From Candidatus Iainarchaeum sp. (GTDB taxonomy: Archaea > Iainarchaeota > Iainarchaeia > Iainarchaeales > VGJJ01), in contig JACQJG010000009.1 of the NCBI GenBank assembly GCA_016198125.1, forward strand, positions 69,104 through 118,232: DNA of 49,129 nt, read 5' to 3'. Within the stretch, counting starts at the first letter, position 1. Each line of letters starts with the position of its first letter. The translations under genes were made by a program, and so were the position numbers. Shown here one piece after another: positions 40,944 to 49,129 of the stretch. The notes under the pieces are model-generated. The model saw only the letters and a program-made list of their open reading frames with translations, was not told the origin of the DNA and did no database searches.

Positions 40944-41918
40944 ATGCGCCGTGCAAAGAAGAAAAAGAGTGTTTTGAATGGCCTTGCAGGCCCTGGATTT
41001 GTTGCAGGCATCGCATTGCTGGCGCTCTTGATTTCAACTGCGAGTCATGCCAAAACCCTTTCACCTGCAGGGAGTTCTGCTTCCAATAATTCATTGCCAG
41101 TCACGGGAAACCGTGCAATGCTTTTCGAAGAAACGGCTTTTCACGAACCTGCACAAGACCTTTCCTATGGGCCTTTTCCAGACCAGGTCCTGGACTGGTA
41201 TCCTCCCCTGCACCGCACGCAAGACCCTGCCCCGGTCATTGTGTTTGCGCATGGCGGAGGGTTTGTAATGGGCGATGAAGCAATCGACACAGAAAAAGAC
41301 CCCTGGAATGCACTGCTCGAACAAGGGTATGCCATTGCCTCCATACGTTACCGCCTTTCCTCCACTGCAGTGTTTCCCGAACAGCCAAAAGACCTTGGAA
41401 AAGCCATTCAATTCATCCGCGCCCACGCGCACGCGTTCAATGCAGACCCTGAACGCATAACCGCATACGGCATTTCGGCAGGAGGAACGCTTGTATCCTA
41501 CGTTGCATTCGGGCCTGACCTTCAGGTTATTAACAGTCCAATCGCACGTGAACGCTTTTCAAGCCGGCCCAACTCAGCTATCATTCAAAACGGGGCCACG
41601 GACTGGCGCATATACGATTCAAAAATTCCCGGCGTTTACTTTGGCACGGCCACGCTTGCAGATGTTTCTCAAACCACCTTGGAACAAGCGTCCGCAGTAT
41701 GGCACATTGAGAACAGTGCTCCGCCCATCCCAACGCTTGCACTCTACACCACGAACATCTCAAGCGCACCTCTCACAAATATCCATGATGCATTCAACGG
41801 CCTGCACCTCCACAAAAGCCTGAATGCGCGCAATACCCTTGTACCGCACGCGTTTTATGCACGCACAAGCACGCCTCTTGCCCCCCTCATCGCAGACTGG
41901 CTGGAAGAAATTGAATAA
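40944..41918 (+). CDS. Secreted alpha/beta hydrolase (esterase)
   Basis: Protein of 324 residues. A basic start and hydrophobic stretch (GFVAGIALLALLISTASHA, about 18-36) act as a signal peptide. The hydrolase domain has the oxyanion-hole motif HGGGF (103-107) and the nucleophile motif YGISAGG (175-181, with Ser178), plus PEQPKDLGKAIQFIRAH before it. This places it among BD-FAE/esterase-like hydrolases of the alpha/beta fold that cut ester bonds. A late His (LVPHAFY, near residue 307) can complete the triad. It follows the Tad-like operon by 71 bases; the operon may help to export or deploy it, which is only a guess. Confidence 0.82.
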   Translation: MRRAKKKKSVLNGLAGPGFVAGIALLALLISTASHAKTLSPAGSSASNNSLPVTGNRAMLFEETAFHEPAQDLSYGPFPDQVLDWYPPLHRTQDPAPVIVFAHGGGFVMGDEAIDTEKDPWNALLEQGYAIASIRYRLSSTAVFPEQPKDLGKAIQFIRAHAHAFNADPERITAYGISAGGTLVSYVAFGPDLQVINSPIARERFSSRPNSAIIQNGATDWRIYDSKIPGVYFGTATLADVSQTTLEQASAVWHIENSAPPIPTLALYTTNISSAPLTNIHDAFNGLHLHKSLNARNTLVPHAFYARTSTPLAPLIADWLEEIE

Positions 41919-41971
41919 ACCCATTAACACGTGCGTGCTGTACGCGTACGAAACCCCAGGGGCTTTCTTTT

Positions 41972-42568
41972 TTATTCCAACGGATTTATGGGGCTGAAAT
42001 AGAGGTTGGGGCTTTCCATAAGAATGGAACGCAGTTTATGCAGGTCGCGCGCATTGAAAAATCCCCTATCAAAGTCGGCCTGCACGTTAAGGAACCTGCC
42101 CAATGTTCTTTTGGAAACCAGTACATATTCTCTAAGGTTACGCAGACCTAATTCCAATCCAATCAATTCCGCCTGGCTCAACACCGGCAAGTCCAACCCA
42201 TACTTTCTTGCACGGGCCTTGAATCCCTGGCGTGCAAGTTTCAAGTAATATTCCCATTTCAAAACCAATTCCTGGCCGATGCGCACGCGATCCTTGTACG
42301 TGTCCACCATCAAATGGGGCAGGCGCTCCAATCCCTCCCCACTTTGGACGATGGTTTCAATTTTTTCAACCGTTTGGAGCATTCTCCTGGAATTGAATGC
42401 GGAAAGGGGATTTGCACTTCCCTTTTTAATGGCTTCCAAGCGCTTCAAGGCCAGGGTTTTGCGCCCGTGTTGAGTCAAACGGAGTTTTCTGAAAACCTTT
42501 TTTTCAGCCAAACCCATCCGTTCAAGTTGGCCGATTACACGAGACCTTAAAAGGCGCGGCATTTGCAT
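41972..42568 (-). CDS. Hypothetical protein with winged-helix-like N-terminus
   Basis: Protein of 198 residues. Residues 1-45 (SRVIGQLERMGLAEKKVFRKLRLTQHGRKTL) read like a winged helix-turn-helix with a wing, as in MarR/PadR-type regulators. The rest is alpha-helical and unrecognised, with a segment KWEYYLKLARQGFKARARKYGL. The ATG at 42568 is supported by a TATA-like element (TATAAATA on the minus strand at 42589-42596), about 25 bases upstream. It is divergent from the swivel-domain operon, so it may regulate that operon. Confidence 0.58.
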   Translation of the reverse strand: MQMPRLLRSRVIGQLERMGLAEKKVFRKLRLTQHGRKTLALKRLEAIKKGSANPLSAFNSRRMLQTVEKIETIVQSGEGLERLPHLMVDTYKDRVRIGQELVLKWEYYLKLARQGFKARARKYGLDLPVLSQAELIGLELGLRNLREYVLVSKRTLGRFLNVQADFDRGFFNARDLHKLRSILMESPNLYFSPINPLE

Positions 42569-42588
42569 GCACGTTAACTTCAAACCTG

Positions 42589-42638
42589 TATTTATAGGCA
42601 TGCCAGCCCAAACCAAGACCCTTGTATATTTTAAAAAG
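42589..42638. promoter_or_regulatory. Divergent TATA elements between wHTH gene and swivel-domain operon
   Basis: TATTTATA at 42589-42596 (TATAAATA for the minus strand) and TATATTTTAAAAAG at 42625-42638 (plus strand) lie about 25 and 29 bases from the ATGs at 42568 and 42661. The two promoters overlap in range, allowing one regulator to control both. Confidence 0.5.
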
Positions 42639-42660
42639 AAATGACTCCTTATATGTTATT

Positions 42661-43719
42661 ATGCCATCAAACCCCCTGCATTACGAAAAGCACCAGCGCG
42701 ATTACACGCTTCTTGGAACGTGCGTGGTATTCCAGGCATTCCTCGGCAAGGGGATGTGTTCGTACTATGATTACACGCCCCACCCGCTTTTTGTACTTGT
42801 AAAAAACAGGGTGTTGTACCACTTTAGCGCCGTGGAAGACTTGCGCGCGTGGGCGTTGAACTGGATTAAAAAATACAAGACCGCTGAACTGCTGTTGGAA
42901 CACAAACGCGTGCATGATGAGATTGTACGTTCCTATGAAACGCTCCTGGAACACCCTCCAAAAGATGCAGTGAAAGCCATTCAAGAACATCACAAGCACC
43001 TGGAAAAACTTGTGAAAGTCATTACCGCGGCCATTGAGATCCCTGAGTTTTGCGGTCCTGCACTGGACCCTGCATTGAAAGAGGCATGCATGCACATCCG
43101 CGTGGAAAACGAGAACATCATCAAAGAAGGGTTTTCCCACCACGCAAAACTCCTTGAACGCATTGAACGGGAGAAAAACATTCCCCGTGGAACGCTTTCC
43201 TGTTTGACTCTTAATGAATTTAACGCGTTTTCCAAAACAGGAAAACTCCCACAAAACGTGCTTGAACGCAAAGACTTTGTGCTGGTACGCCACACGCAGG
43301 GAAAAGAAGAAGTGTTCCTGGATGAAAGGGAATTGAAACGGTTTGGTTTAATTTCCCAACAGGATTTTTCGCTGGTCACGGAATTAAAGGGCCAGACCGC
43401 GTTCGCAGGAAAAGCCCAGGGAAAAGTGCACATCATTAAATTCATCGAAGAAGCCCAGCACCTCATTGAGGGAGAGGTGCTTGTGACTGGAATGACGGAT
43501 CCGCGGTATGTACCTGCAATGAAAAAAGCCTCGGCCATTATCACCAATGAAGGAGGCATTACCTGTCATGCGGCCATTGTTTCAAGAGAGCTTGGCATTC
43601 CGTGCGTTATTGGAACAAAAATCGCGACAAAGGTTCTGAAGGACGGTTGGATTGTTCAAGTGAAAGCCAATCATGGCCAGGTCATTGTATTGGATAAAAA
43701 AGGAGATGGTAAAACATGA
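42661..43719 (+). CDS. Stand-alone PEP-utilising (phosphohistidine swivel) domain protein
   Basis: Protein of 352 residues. The C-terminal 110 residues hold the mobile phosphohistidine domain of PEP synthase-type enzymes: ITNEGGITCHAAIVSRELGIPCVIGT with His303 as the phosphate carrier. Residues 1-240 do not contain the ATP-grasp or PEP-binding domains normally joined to it; they are unrecognised, with a helical CxCyYDYTP region and many His and Glu. Thus it would need a partner kinase or PEP enzyme. The ATG at 42661 is supported by the TATA-like element. Its TGA overlaps the ATG of the next gene as ATGA. Confidence 0.75.
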   Translation: MPSNPLHYEKHQRDYTLLGTCVVFQAFLGKGMCSYYDYTPHPLFVLVKNRVLYHFSAVEDLRAWALNWIKKYKTAELLLEHKRVHDEIVRSYETLLEHPPKDAVKAIQEHHKHLEKLVKVITAAIEIPEFCGPALDPALKEACMHIRVENENIIKEGFSHHAKLLERIEREKNIPRGTLSCLTLNEFNAFSKTGKLPQNVLERKDFVLVRHTQGKEEVFLDERELKRFGLISQQDFSLVTELKGQTAFAGKAQGKVHIIKFIEEAQHLIEGEVLVTGMTDPRYVPAMKKASAIITNEGGITCHAAIVSRELGIPCVIGTKIATKVLKDGWIVQVKANHGQVIVLDKKGDGKT

Positions 43720-44315
43720 AACCTGCCTTGCTGGTAATGGACTTTGAAAATGACATCGTGCACGAGAAAGGAAAAATTGGCGCGCAGGGGTATGCGCAGT
43801 TTTTGAAGGAGCATGGAACGTTTGAACGCGTGCAATCCCTCATCCGAAAAGCACGGGAAAAAGACGTGCCCATTGTTTTTGTCATGGTCGGGTTTTCAAA
43901 GGATTATAGGGAATGGTCGCCTGTTCCGCGCGCCTTTCAAGGAGCCAAGGAAGCAGGGCTTGTCACGCTGGGCACGTGGGGCACTGAATTCCACGAAAAA
44001 ATAGACGTGCAGGCAAAAGATTTTGTAGTGGTAAAACACCGCATCAGCCCCTTTTATGGAACTGATTTGGAGGTTATCCTGCGCACGCTTGGAATAGACA
44101 CCTTGTACCTGGCCGGGGTTTCAACCAATTATGTGGTGCAAAGCATGGCGCGCGAGGCCCATGACAGGGACTTTCACGTGGTTATTGTAGCGGATTGTTG
44201 CGGGGCTTCGAATGTGGAAGAACATGAGCATGCATTGGCAACCCTTCAGCACCTTGCAATGATGAAAAAAGAAGTCCAGGTCGCGTTCACTCCGGGAGAC
44301 CTTGAAAGCAAATAG
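43716..44315 (+). CDS. Isochorismatase-like hydrolase lacking the usual catalytic cysteine
   Basis: Protein of 199 residues of the cysteine hydrolase/isochorismatase fold. LLVMDFENDIVHEKGK supplies the catalytic Asp near residue 9 and FVVVKHRISPFYGTDLEVIL the lysine near residue 106. The position of the nucleophile, usually TNVCV, reads GVSTNYVVQSMARE, so Val replaces the Cys. Cys-less relatives (for example true isochorismatases) hydrolyse vinyl ethers without a covalent intermediate. It is translationally coupled to the swivel-domain gene (ATGA), so the two may act on one substrate. The substrate is unknown. Confidence 0.76.
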   Translation: MKPALLVMDFENDIVHEKGKIGAQGYAQFLKEHGTFERVQSLIRKAREKDVPIVFVMVGFSKDYREWSPVPRAFQGAKEAGLVTLGTWGTEFHEKIDVQAKDFVVVKHRISPFYGTDLEVILRTLGIDTLYLAGVSTNYVVQSMAREAHDRDFHVVIVADCCGASNVEEHEHALATLQHLAMMKKEVQVAFTPGDLESK

Positions 44316-44350
44316 AAACCCACAGCCGGCCTGAAAAGCCTTCCACAAAG

Positions 44351-44359
44351 TATTTAAAT
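44351..44359 (+). promoter_or_regulatory. TATA-like element for the PAC2 gene
   Basis: TATTTAAAT is centred about 37 bases before the ATG at 44392, slightly far for a leaderless transcript. A Shine-Dalgarno-like GGAG at 44381-44384 fits a short leader. Confidence 0.45.
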
Positions 44360-44391
44360 CTGGCGCGCGTTGTAGAAGTTGGAGATGGATT

Positions 44392-45207
44392 ATGGCCAAA
44401 GGAACTGCAAAGGGCAAAACCAATGCGTTTGAGTTGAAGGCTTCGCCCCTTCAACCCGAGTGCAAGATCTGCTTCATTGAATCCAAGCACAAGAACTGGA
44501 AGAATTACACGCTCATTGAAGGATTTCCCGGCATGGGCTTGGTGGGAACGATTTCCGCAAAATACCTTGTAGAACGCCTGAAGTTCAGGGAAGTGGGGCA
44601 CATTGAAAGCGATATTTTTACCCCCATCATCCGCATTCACAACGGCCTGCCCGTGTACCCGTCGCGCATTTACGCAAACGATGAAAAAAAACTCGTGGTG
44701 CTCATCTCAGAACAGTTGATTCCCAACCAGCACGTGGTGACAGTGTCCAATGCGGTGGTGGATTGGATTAAGAGCGAAGGCATTAAACGCGTTATTTCGC
44801 TTGCGGGCATTCAAACCAGCGACAAAGGAGAAGGAAAAGTGTATGGCATTGCCGCCAACAAGGAATCCAAGGAAGCCCTTAAGAAGTACAGTGTAGACGT
44901 CATTGAAGACGGCATTACCACTGGAATAACGGCACTCATGCTGTTGAGTCTGCGTGACTCTCCTACCATTGCGTTTTCTTTAATGGGGTCGGTTGAGATT
45001 GGCGCGGACTACAAAGCGGCTTCCATTATCACCAAAAAACTAAACGAAGTGCTTTCTTTGAACATTGAAGTGGAGCCCTTGCTGAAAGAGGCAAAGAAAA
45101 CCGAAGAAGAGCTGGTCAAACAGTTGAAACGCGTGCAGGAAACAAAGGAAAGCGTTGAAAACATGCCCGAACAAATGGGCGAACTTGAAACCCCCAGTTA
45201 CACGTGA
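44392..45207 (+). CDS. PAC2 family protein (archaeal proteasome-assembly-chaperone-like)
   Basis: Protein of 271 residues. TLIEGFPGMGLVGTISAKYLVERL (about 41-64) is the PAC2 signature (the G-x-P-G-x-G-x-V-G loop), and KRVISLAGIQTS is a further family block; a coiled-coil tail (KKTEEELVKQLKRVQETKE) ends the chain. PAC2 relatives assist 20S proteasome assembly in archaea (PbaB-like) and eukaryotes; this one may bind other partners. The gene is followed by a histidine phosphatase whose ATG overlaps its stop codon. No proteasome subunit genes lie in the window. Confidence 0.88.
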   Translation: MAKGTAKGKTNAFELKASPLQPECKICFIESKHKNWKNYTLIEGFPGMGLVGTISAKYLVERLKFREVGHIESDIFTPIIRIHNGLPVYPSRIYANDEKKLVVLISEQLIPNQHVVTVSNAVVDWIKSEGIKRVISLAGIQTSDKGEGKVYGIAANKESKEALKKYSVDVIEDGITTGITALMLLSLRDSPTIAFSLMGSVEIGADYKAASIITKKLNEVLSLNIEVEPLLKEAKKTEEELVKQLKRVQETKESVENMPEQMGELETPSYT

Positions 45208-46061
45208 TGGCAGGAATTTTGGTTTTTATGCCAAGACGCGTTGAAGTGTGGTTTGTCCGTCACGGCGAAAAGGAATGGCTTGAATTGAACAAGAGAACCC
45301 ATGACCAGGTTTTAACGCGCGAAGGCCATGCCAAGACAAGGAAATTAGGGGAACGACTGGGCACGCGTTCCAGGGCCTACACGCGTGTTTTTTCATCGGG
45401 TACAACGCCCACTTTACAGACCGCGGCCAACATTGCACATGGCATTCGCTCCAAAGGAGGAAAGGTATTCGAAGGTCAGGGCATTGTCCCTTTGTTTGCA
45501 CAGCACAATCCTGCAGGCGGCGTTTTGGAACCTGGAGCTGCCCTGCACATTTCTCCTGGCATGTACGAAGATTTTCGTGAAAATGCACGGACTGGAAAAG
45601 GCGGCTTGCCTTCGTTCACGAAGTGGATGGAAGGCCGTTTCAAGGATGCTGCTTCGCCTGAACGCGCGGGGTCTTTGATGGCAAACTGGCTGGCCAGGCC
45701 TTATGCGGAGGCACAAAAGAAAGGGCCACCCTTGCGGTATGTAATGGCCTCGCACGGGGGTTCAAACCTGGAAGCGCTGTTTTACGCGCTCACAGGAGTT
45801 AATGCCGCGGAAGTGAAAGGAAAAGGGCTTGTGTCTTACGCACAAGGATTTGGGGTGATTATGGAAGGAAAAAAGGTTAAAGTGGAATTCCGCAACCGCT
45901 TGTTTCCCTTGTACCCTGCATGGAAAGGCATCCTGCGCAAAGCCAGTGAAGCCAGGCGCGCCGCACTCATTGAACGCAGTATTCATACCATGGAAGAACA
46001 GCGCAGAATGCGCGTGCAGCGCAAAAAACGCGATTCCAAGAGAAGAACATGGAAAGGGTAG
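45207..46061 (+). CDS. Histidine phosphatase superfamily protein
   Basis: Protein of 284 residues. VWFVRHGEKEW (about residues 13-23) is the RHG motif with the phosphate-accepting His, and VMASHGGSNLEALFYAL (about 180-196) has the second catalytic His. Phosphoglycerate-mutase-like enzymes remove or shift phosphates on sugars, lipids or proteins. It is longer than simple phosphatases and its tail (about 40 residues) is very basic. The ATG at 45207 overlaps the PAC2 stop as TGATG; an in-frame GTG at 45204 and an ATG at 45228 are alternatives. It faces the giant surface protein gene at its 3' end, 16 bases away. Confidence 0.83.
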   Translation: MAGILVFMPRRVEVWFVRHGEKEWLELNKRTHDQVLTREGHAKTRKLGERLGTRSRAYTRVFSSGTTPTLQTAANIAHGIRSKGGKVFEGQGIVPLFAQHNPAGGVLEPGAALHISPGMYEDFRENARTGKGGLPSFTKWMEGRFKDAASPERAGSLMANWLARPYAEAQKKGPPLRYVMASHGGSNLEALFYALTGVNAAEVKGKGLVSYAQGFGVIMEGKKVKVEFRNRLFPLYPAWKGILRKASEARRAALIERSIHTMEEQRRMRVQRKKRDSKRRTWKG

Positions 46062-46077
46062 TGCACGGGCAAAATTA

Positions 46078-49000
46078 TTATTGCACGTTTTCTTCTGGTT
46101 TTTTCTTGTACGTGTAGGAAATGGCAAACGCAATCATTAAGAGGAATGCAAATGCCCCTAATTGGAACAGGTTGGTGGGCAGCGAGGCCACGTTGAACAG
46201 GCCCCCTGTTCCCTGGCCGGGGTTGATGATGAACGTGTTCCCTGAGGGTTTGGCGGAAACGCTTCCATCCGGGTTAACTCCAACGCCAAGCCCTTTGTTG
46301 CGGAAGTCATCATTGGTTGGAATGAGTTGCGCGTTTTCCGGGTAATACAATCCTTTTTTGGGGTCATAGTAAAAGGAGCCGTTTTTTCCAGTGGCACTGC
46401 GCAATAATTCTGGCGCGCCGTCATTGTACTTTAAAGTGGGCTGGCCGCCTTCTTCGCCGAATTCAAGGGTGTGATTTCGTCCATCCGCGGTTTGCACTTC
46501 AATAGTTCCATCCGGGTTTTGCTTGATGTTTGAAATTTCCTGGTCTACCAGCACTTCTCCTGTTTTCTTGTCCACTACTTTGAAGTAATCCTTGCATGCC
46601 CCTTCCACGAGTTTGGAGTAAAATACGAATATTTTGGAGTCCGTTTCAAACGTTTGGAAGGGTCCCTGTTTTTTTATTGAAGTGTTAAAATTCTTTGCGC
46701 GCTCGGTGGCCTGGTCGTTGTCCGGGTTGGCGGTAACGGAAAAGTCCACTGCGGGTTCATCGCAGTTTGTTTCAGGATTTTTTGTCTGGGTCAACTCAGC
46801 GTTGAATCCTGTGACATCGTCTTTTGAGATGACGGCACGTTCATCGTGTTTCAGCCAAATCAAAAGTTCGCGCGTTTCAGGCTTGTAAATCATCAGCCCG
46901 TTTTTGAATTGAATGGAGTTCAGCCTTCCAATGCTGGGCACTTCGTGTTCTCTGAGCAGAACGCTTGCACTGTTAAGAACCTGAATCCTTGAATCCGAAC
47001 CGCGCACCACTTTGCGCGCCAGGCCTTCAGCCACAATTTGATTGTTTGTTGGATCCGGGAATACGTTGGAGTGCGTGGTGGTTGTGACGTTTTGTACCAG
47101 TCCAAATGCGTCCGCGAGGTTGGGGGAATTCAGCACCAAACCGGATTGGTCGAATACGGCTTGCTGGATGCAGTTGGCCGCAAGCGAGTCGCGCACCACC
47201 AGTTCTCCCTGCACGTTGATTTCAAACAGCACTTCGTTGTTGTCGGGCAATGCATATTTTCCCAGGCGGTTGGGCACTTCAATGGCCGGAATTTGGTTGT
47301 TGATGCTGTTCAAGCGCACATGGTCTGCTTCTGTGAGGGTGGGTTTTCCGTCTACTGTAATGGTTCCGGACGCGTTGTCAATGACAACCGTTTTATTGTC
47401 ACCTCCAATCAATACCATTTTTCCTTCGGTTTCATACGCGGCTTTGTCCAGTATGCCCCCGCCTGCCACCCAATACCAAAGCATTTCCTTGGATTTGAGT
47501 GTTCCATGGGAGTCGCCCTGCAATTCCAATCGGCCCTGCACGAGGCGGTGTTCCTGCGCGTTGTCTGCAAAGTCTTTCACCTGGGTCGCGACTTCGCGCA
47601 CGGCTTTGTCGGTTAAACTGCCCGTTGAAAAGTCTTTTTCTGCTTTGTCCGCGGCCTTGCGGATGCCGTCCAATACATTGTTGGAGGCAAACTTGGAAAG
47701 GTCTTGTTCTTCCTTGGAAGATTTTGCTTCCGGATTGGACTGGTAAAAGTTGGCAAAGTATCCTTCCTGGTCGTCCACGCAATCATTCAATTCCGGGGCA
47801 AAGTACAATTGTTGCACGGCTGTGGCAAATATTCCAGGGAGTCCAAAAATGTAGTATGTGAGGCTTTCAGTGATGGCCAGCACGCCTCCTGCAGAACCTC
47901 CTCCGGCAAAGTCTGCAATCAGTCCCACTCCCAGGGGAAGCGAGCGCGCTTTTTGTTCGCAGGTTTCATTCTTTCCCTTGGCCGCGGCAATGTTAATGGG
48001 ATTCGTGGATTCCTGGCCTTGAAGTTTTCCTTTAATGTCTGCATGGTGGGCGAATGACACGAGCACCTGGCCTTTTTCTTTTGCATCCTTTGTTACACGA
48101 TCTTCAAATAGAATGCTGGAATAATTCTGCGTAGCATGAAAAGAGGCGTGAATGGATGTGCGCTGCGCGTCCTGGGAGGCAAGAGAGAGATTGCACGCAC
48201 TGCAGTCATCGGGTCCGTAAAGGTAGAAAGCAAGGTTTTCAGGCGTGTCCCTTGAATAGGTTCCACGGGCTTTTTGCCACAAATCATCCACGGGCTTGTA
48301 GCTTGACACAAGGGGGGTTACAACAAAAGCCCCCCATACAAACATGTTGTTGATGACGCGCGTGAAAATATCCCCCTGGTCGGAGCCTTCATGGGAGAAA
48401 AAGTCAATGTAGGCATCCTTGTAAATTTCCTCGTTTCCCGGGGAAAAGTCAAGCACGGAATACTCGTCGGGCAGCCTGAATGCAGAGTACTTGTCTCCTT
48501 CAATTCCAAACAACCCGTCAAATCCTTTTTTGCCCCATACATAGATATATGGAACCACCGTCCACTTTGCTGCTTTTGGGAGGTTGCTGAAATACGCTTT
48601 GATGAGCTCGTCTTCTTCCTGCAATTGCTTGCTGAGCCAGTCTCCATATCGCGCAGAGCTCCAGTCCTTGGCAATGAGCGCGTCCCTGAACGTGCGCTGG
48701 TTTCTGGCCGCCGTGTTAATCTTGTCCGGAATGAAGTCTGCTGAAATGATTTCGTTTCCAAAGTGAATGGGGTCAAGTTCTCCTTTGGGCTGGAAGCCTG
48801 CGTCTACAATTTGCACTACGTTGTTGGTGCGCACGGCATCGGCTTTTATTTGTTCCAAATTGTTGGGAGTTACTTCCACATATTGAAAATTGGACAGGCG
48901 TACAGCCTTCTTGGGGGAACCAGGGCCAAGGTTTTTGAGGATGTCCTCCAACCCCTGGATGCTGGTAGGAGTTTCAATGCCCGCAGGCTTGATTTCATAC

Positions 49001-49129
49001 AATTGAAGAGTGTTGGATCTTCCGGGCACTTTTTCAAAAAAGCTTTTAGAAAAACCGTCCTGCACGCTTTCAGCGTCCTTGTACACATCAAAAATTCCCT
49101 TGTCATAAAACTTTCCTTCTCCCCCAGCA
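46078..49129 (-). CDS. Giant surface protein with C-terminal anchor (N-terminus outside the window)
   Basis: At least 1016 residues; the frame stays open to the right edge, so the start and any signal peptide lie outside. There is no recognised domain. Residues are largely polar with repeated beta-rich phrases such as GKMVLIGGDNKTVVIDN and KKTGEVLVDQEISN. A hydrophobic segment inside (VLAITESLTYYIFGLPGIF) may be a membrane-associated region. The last 45 residues contain one transmembrane helix (FQLGAFAFLLMIAFAISYTY) with a basic tail, so the chain is anchored with the bulk outside. Paired cysteines (DDCSACNL) could form disulphides. Function unknown, perhaps a surface or adhesion protein. Confidence 0.75.
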   Translation of the reverse strand, partial: AGGEGKFYDKGIFDVYKDAESVQDGFSKSFFEKVPGRSNTLQLYEIKPAGIETPTSIQGLEDILKNLGPGSPKKAVRLSNFQYVEVTPNNLEQIKADAVRTNNVVQIVDAGFQPKGELDPIHFGNEIISADFIPDKINTAARNQRTFRDALIAKDWSSARYGDWLSKQLQEEDELIKAYFSNLPKAAKWTVVPYIYVWGKKGFDGLFGIEGDKYSAFRLPDEYSVLDFSPGNEEIYKDAYIDFFSHEGSDQGDIFTRVINNMFVWGAFVVTPLVSSYKPVDDLWQKARGTYSRDTPENLAFYLYGPDDCSACNLSLASQDAQRTSIHASFHATQNYSSILFEDRVTKDAKEKGQVLVSFAHHADIKGKLQGQESTNPINIAAAKGKNETCEQKARSLPLGVGLIADFAGGGSAGGVLAITESLTYYIFGLPGIFATAVQQLYFAPELNDCVDDQEGYFANFYQSNPEAKSSKEEQDLSKFASNNVLDGIRKAADKAEKDFSTGSLTDKAVREVATQVKDFADNAQEHRLVQGRLELQGDSHGTLKSKEMLWYWVAGGGILDKAAYETEGKMVLIGGDNKTVVIDNASGTITVDGKPTLTEADHVRLNSINNQIPAIEVPNRLGKYALPDNNEVLFEINVQGELVVRDSLAANCIQQAVFDQSGLVLNSPNLADAFGLVQNVTTTTHSNVFPDPTNNQIVAEGLARKVVRGSDSRIQVLNSASVLLREHEVPSIGRLNSIQFKNGLMIYKPETRELLIWLKHDERAVISKDDVTGFNAELTQTKNPETNCDEPAVDFSVTANPDNDQATERAKNFNTSIKKQGPFQTFETDSKIFVFYSKLVEGACKDYFKVVDKKTGEVLVDQEISNIKQNPDGTIEVQTADGRNHTLEFGEEGGQPTLKYNDGAPELLRSATGKNGSFYYDPKKGLYYPENAQLIPTNDDFRNKGLGVGVNPDGSVSAKPSGNTFIINPGQGTGGLFNVASLPTNLFQLGAFAFLLMIAFAISYTYKKKPEENVQ

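Noticed and set aside
1-49129. CRISPR array or rRNA genes
   Set aside because: No regularly spaced direct repeats or rRNA-like sequence were seen in any gap; gaps are all too short.

Overview
The window reads as a piece of an archaeal chromosome, most likely from an uncultivated DPANN-type lineage; a Diapherotrites-like archaeon is my best guess. Seen in the sequence: TATA-like elements about 22-30 bases ahead of start codons with little or no leader, a tRNA gene without an encoded CCA end, two geranylgeranyl-reductase-type flavoproteins, a PAC2-family protein, a VapBC pair, a MazEF-like pair and an archaeal-style secretion ATPase. The lineage guess leans on two proteins that resemble bacterial sigma-70 factors (2348-2992 and 34370-35170); complete bacterial-type sigma factors have been reported from uncultivated archaea. 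Genes are densely packed, often with 1-8 base overlaps, and no intergenic gap reaches 300 bases.

Layout. 1-15958 is a surface-glycan or lipid-tailoring region: four B12-binding-type radical SAM proteins (one cut by the left edge), a radical SAM/SPASM protein, two family 2 glycosyltransferases, an asparagine-synthetase-type amidotransferase, a Wzx-like flippase, a flippase-like LPG-synthase-type membrane protein, a multi-spanning GT-C-like protein and a UDP-galactopyranose-mutase/PPOX-like flavoprotein. One minus-strand operon (8870 to 2348) ends in a sigma-like gene. 15971-17927 looks like an accessory island: VapBC, an AT-richer orphan gene and a small gene with an apparent frameshift. 17985-27404 holds a large secreted Ig/FnIII surface protein, a geranylgeranyl reductase, an MDR dehydrogenase, a MazEF-like pair overlapping a RibD/DHFR-like reductase, a dolichol-phosphate-mannose-synthase-like enzyme and a second large membrane protein. 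27391-31830 has a broken YdeI/OmdA gene, an EamA transporter, a C39-like peptidase, a tRNA-Gln whose 5' end encodes the C-terminus of a LAGLIDADG homing-endonuclease-like gene, and a cis-prenyltransferase.

31922-41918 contains a DUF192 protein, a beta-propeller surface protein, a zinc-finger protein, the second sigma-like protein, an MscS channel, a second geranylgeranyl reductase, a three-gene Tad/archaellum-type secretion motor (one ATPase, two membrane platform proteins) and a secreted esterase. 41972-49129 has a winged-helix regulator candidate divergent from an operon of a stand-alone phosphohistidine swivel-domain protein and a cysteine-less isochorismatase-like protein, then PAC2, a histidine phosphatase and a giant membrane-anchored surface protein cut by the right edge.

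Working together: the left third plausibly builds and exports a modified glycan or glycolipid; the prenyltransferase, reductases and Dpm-like enzyme fit polyprenyl-phosphate and archaeal lipid supply; the Tad-like motor and large anchored proteins fit a complex cell surface. All family names come from motif reading by eye, without database searches.
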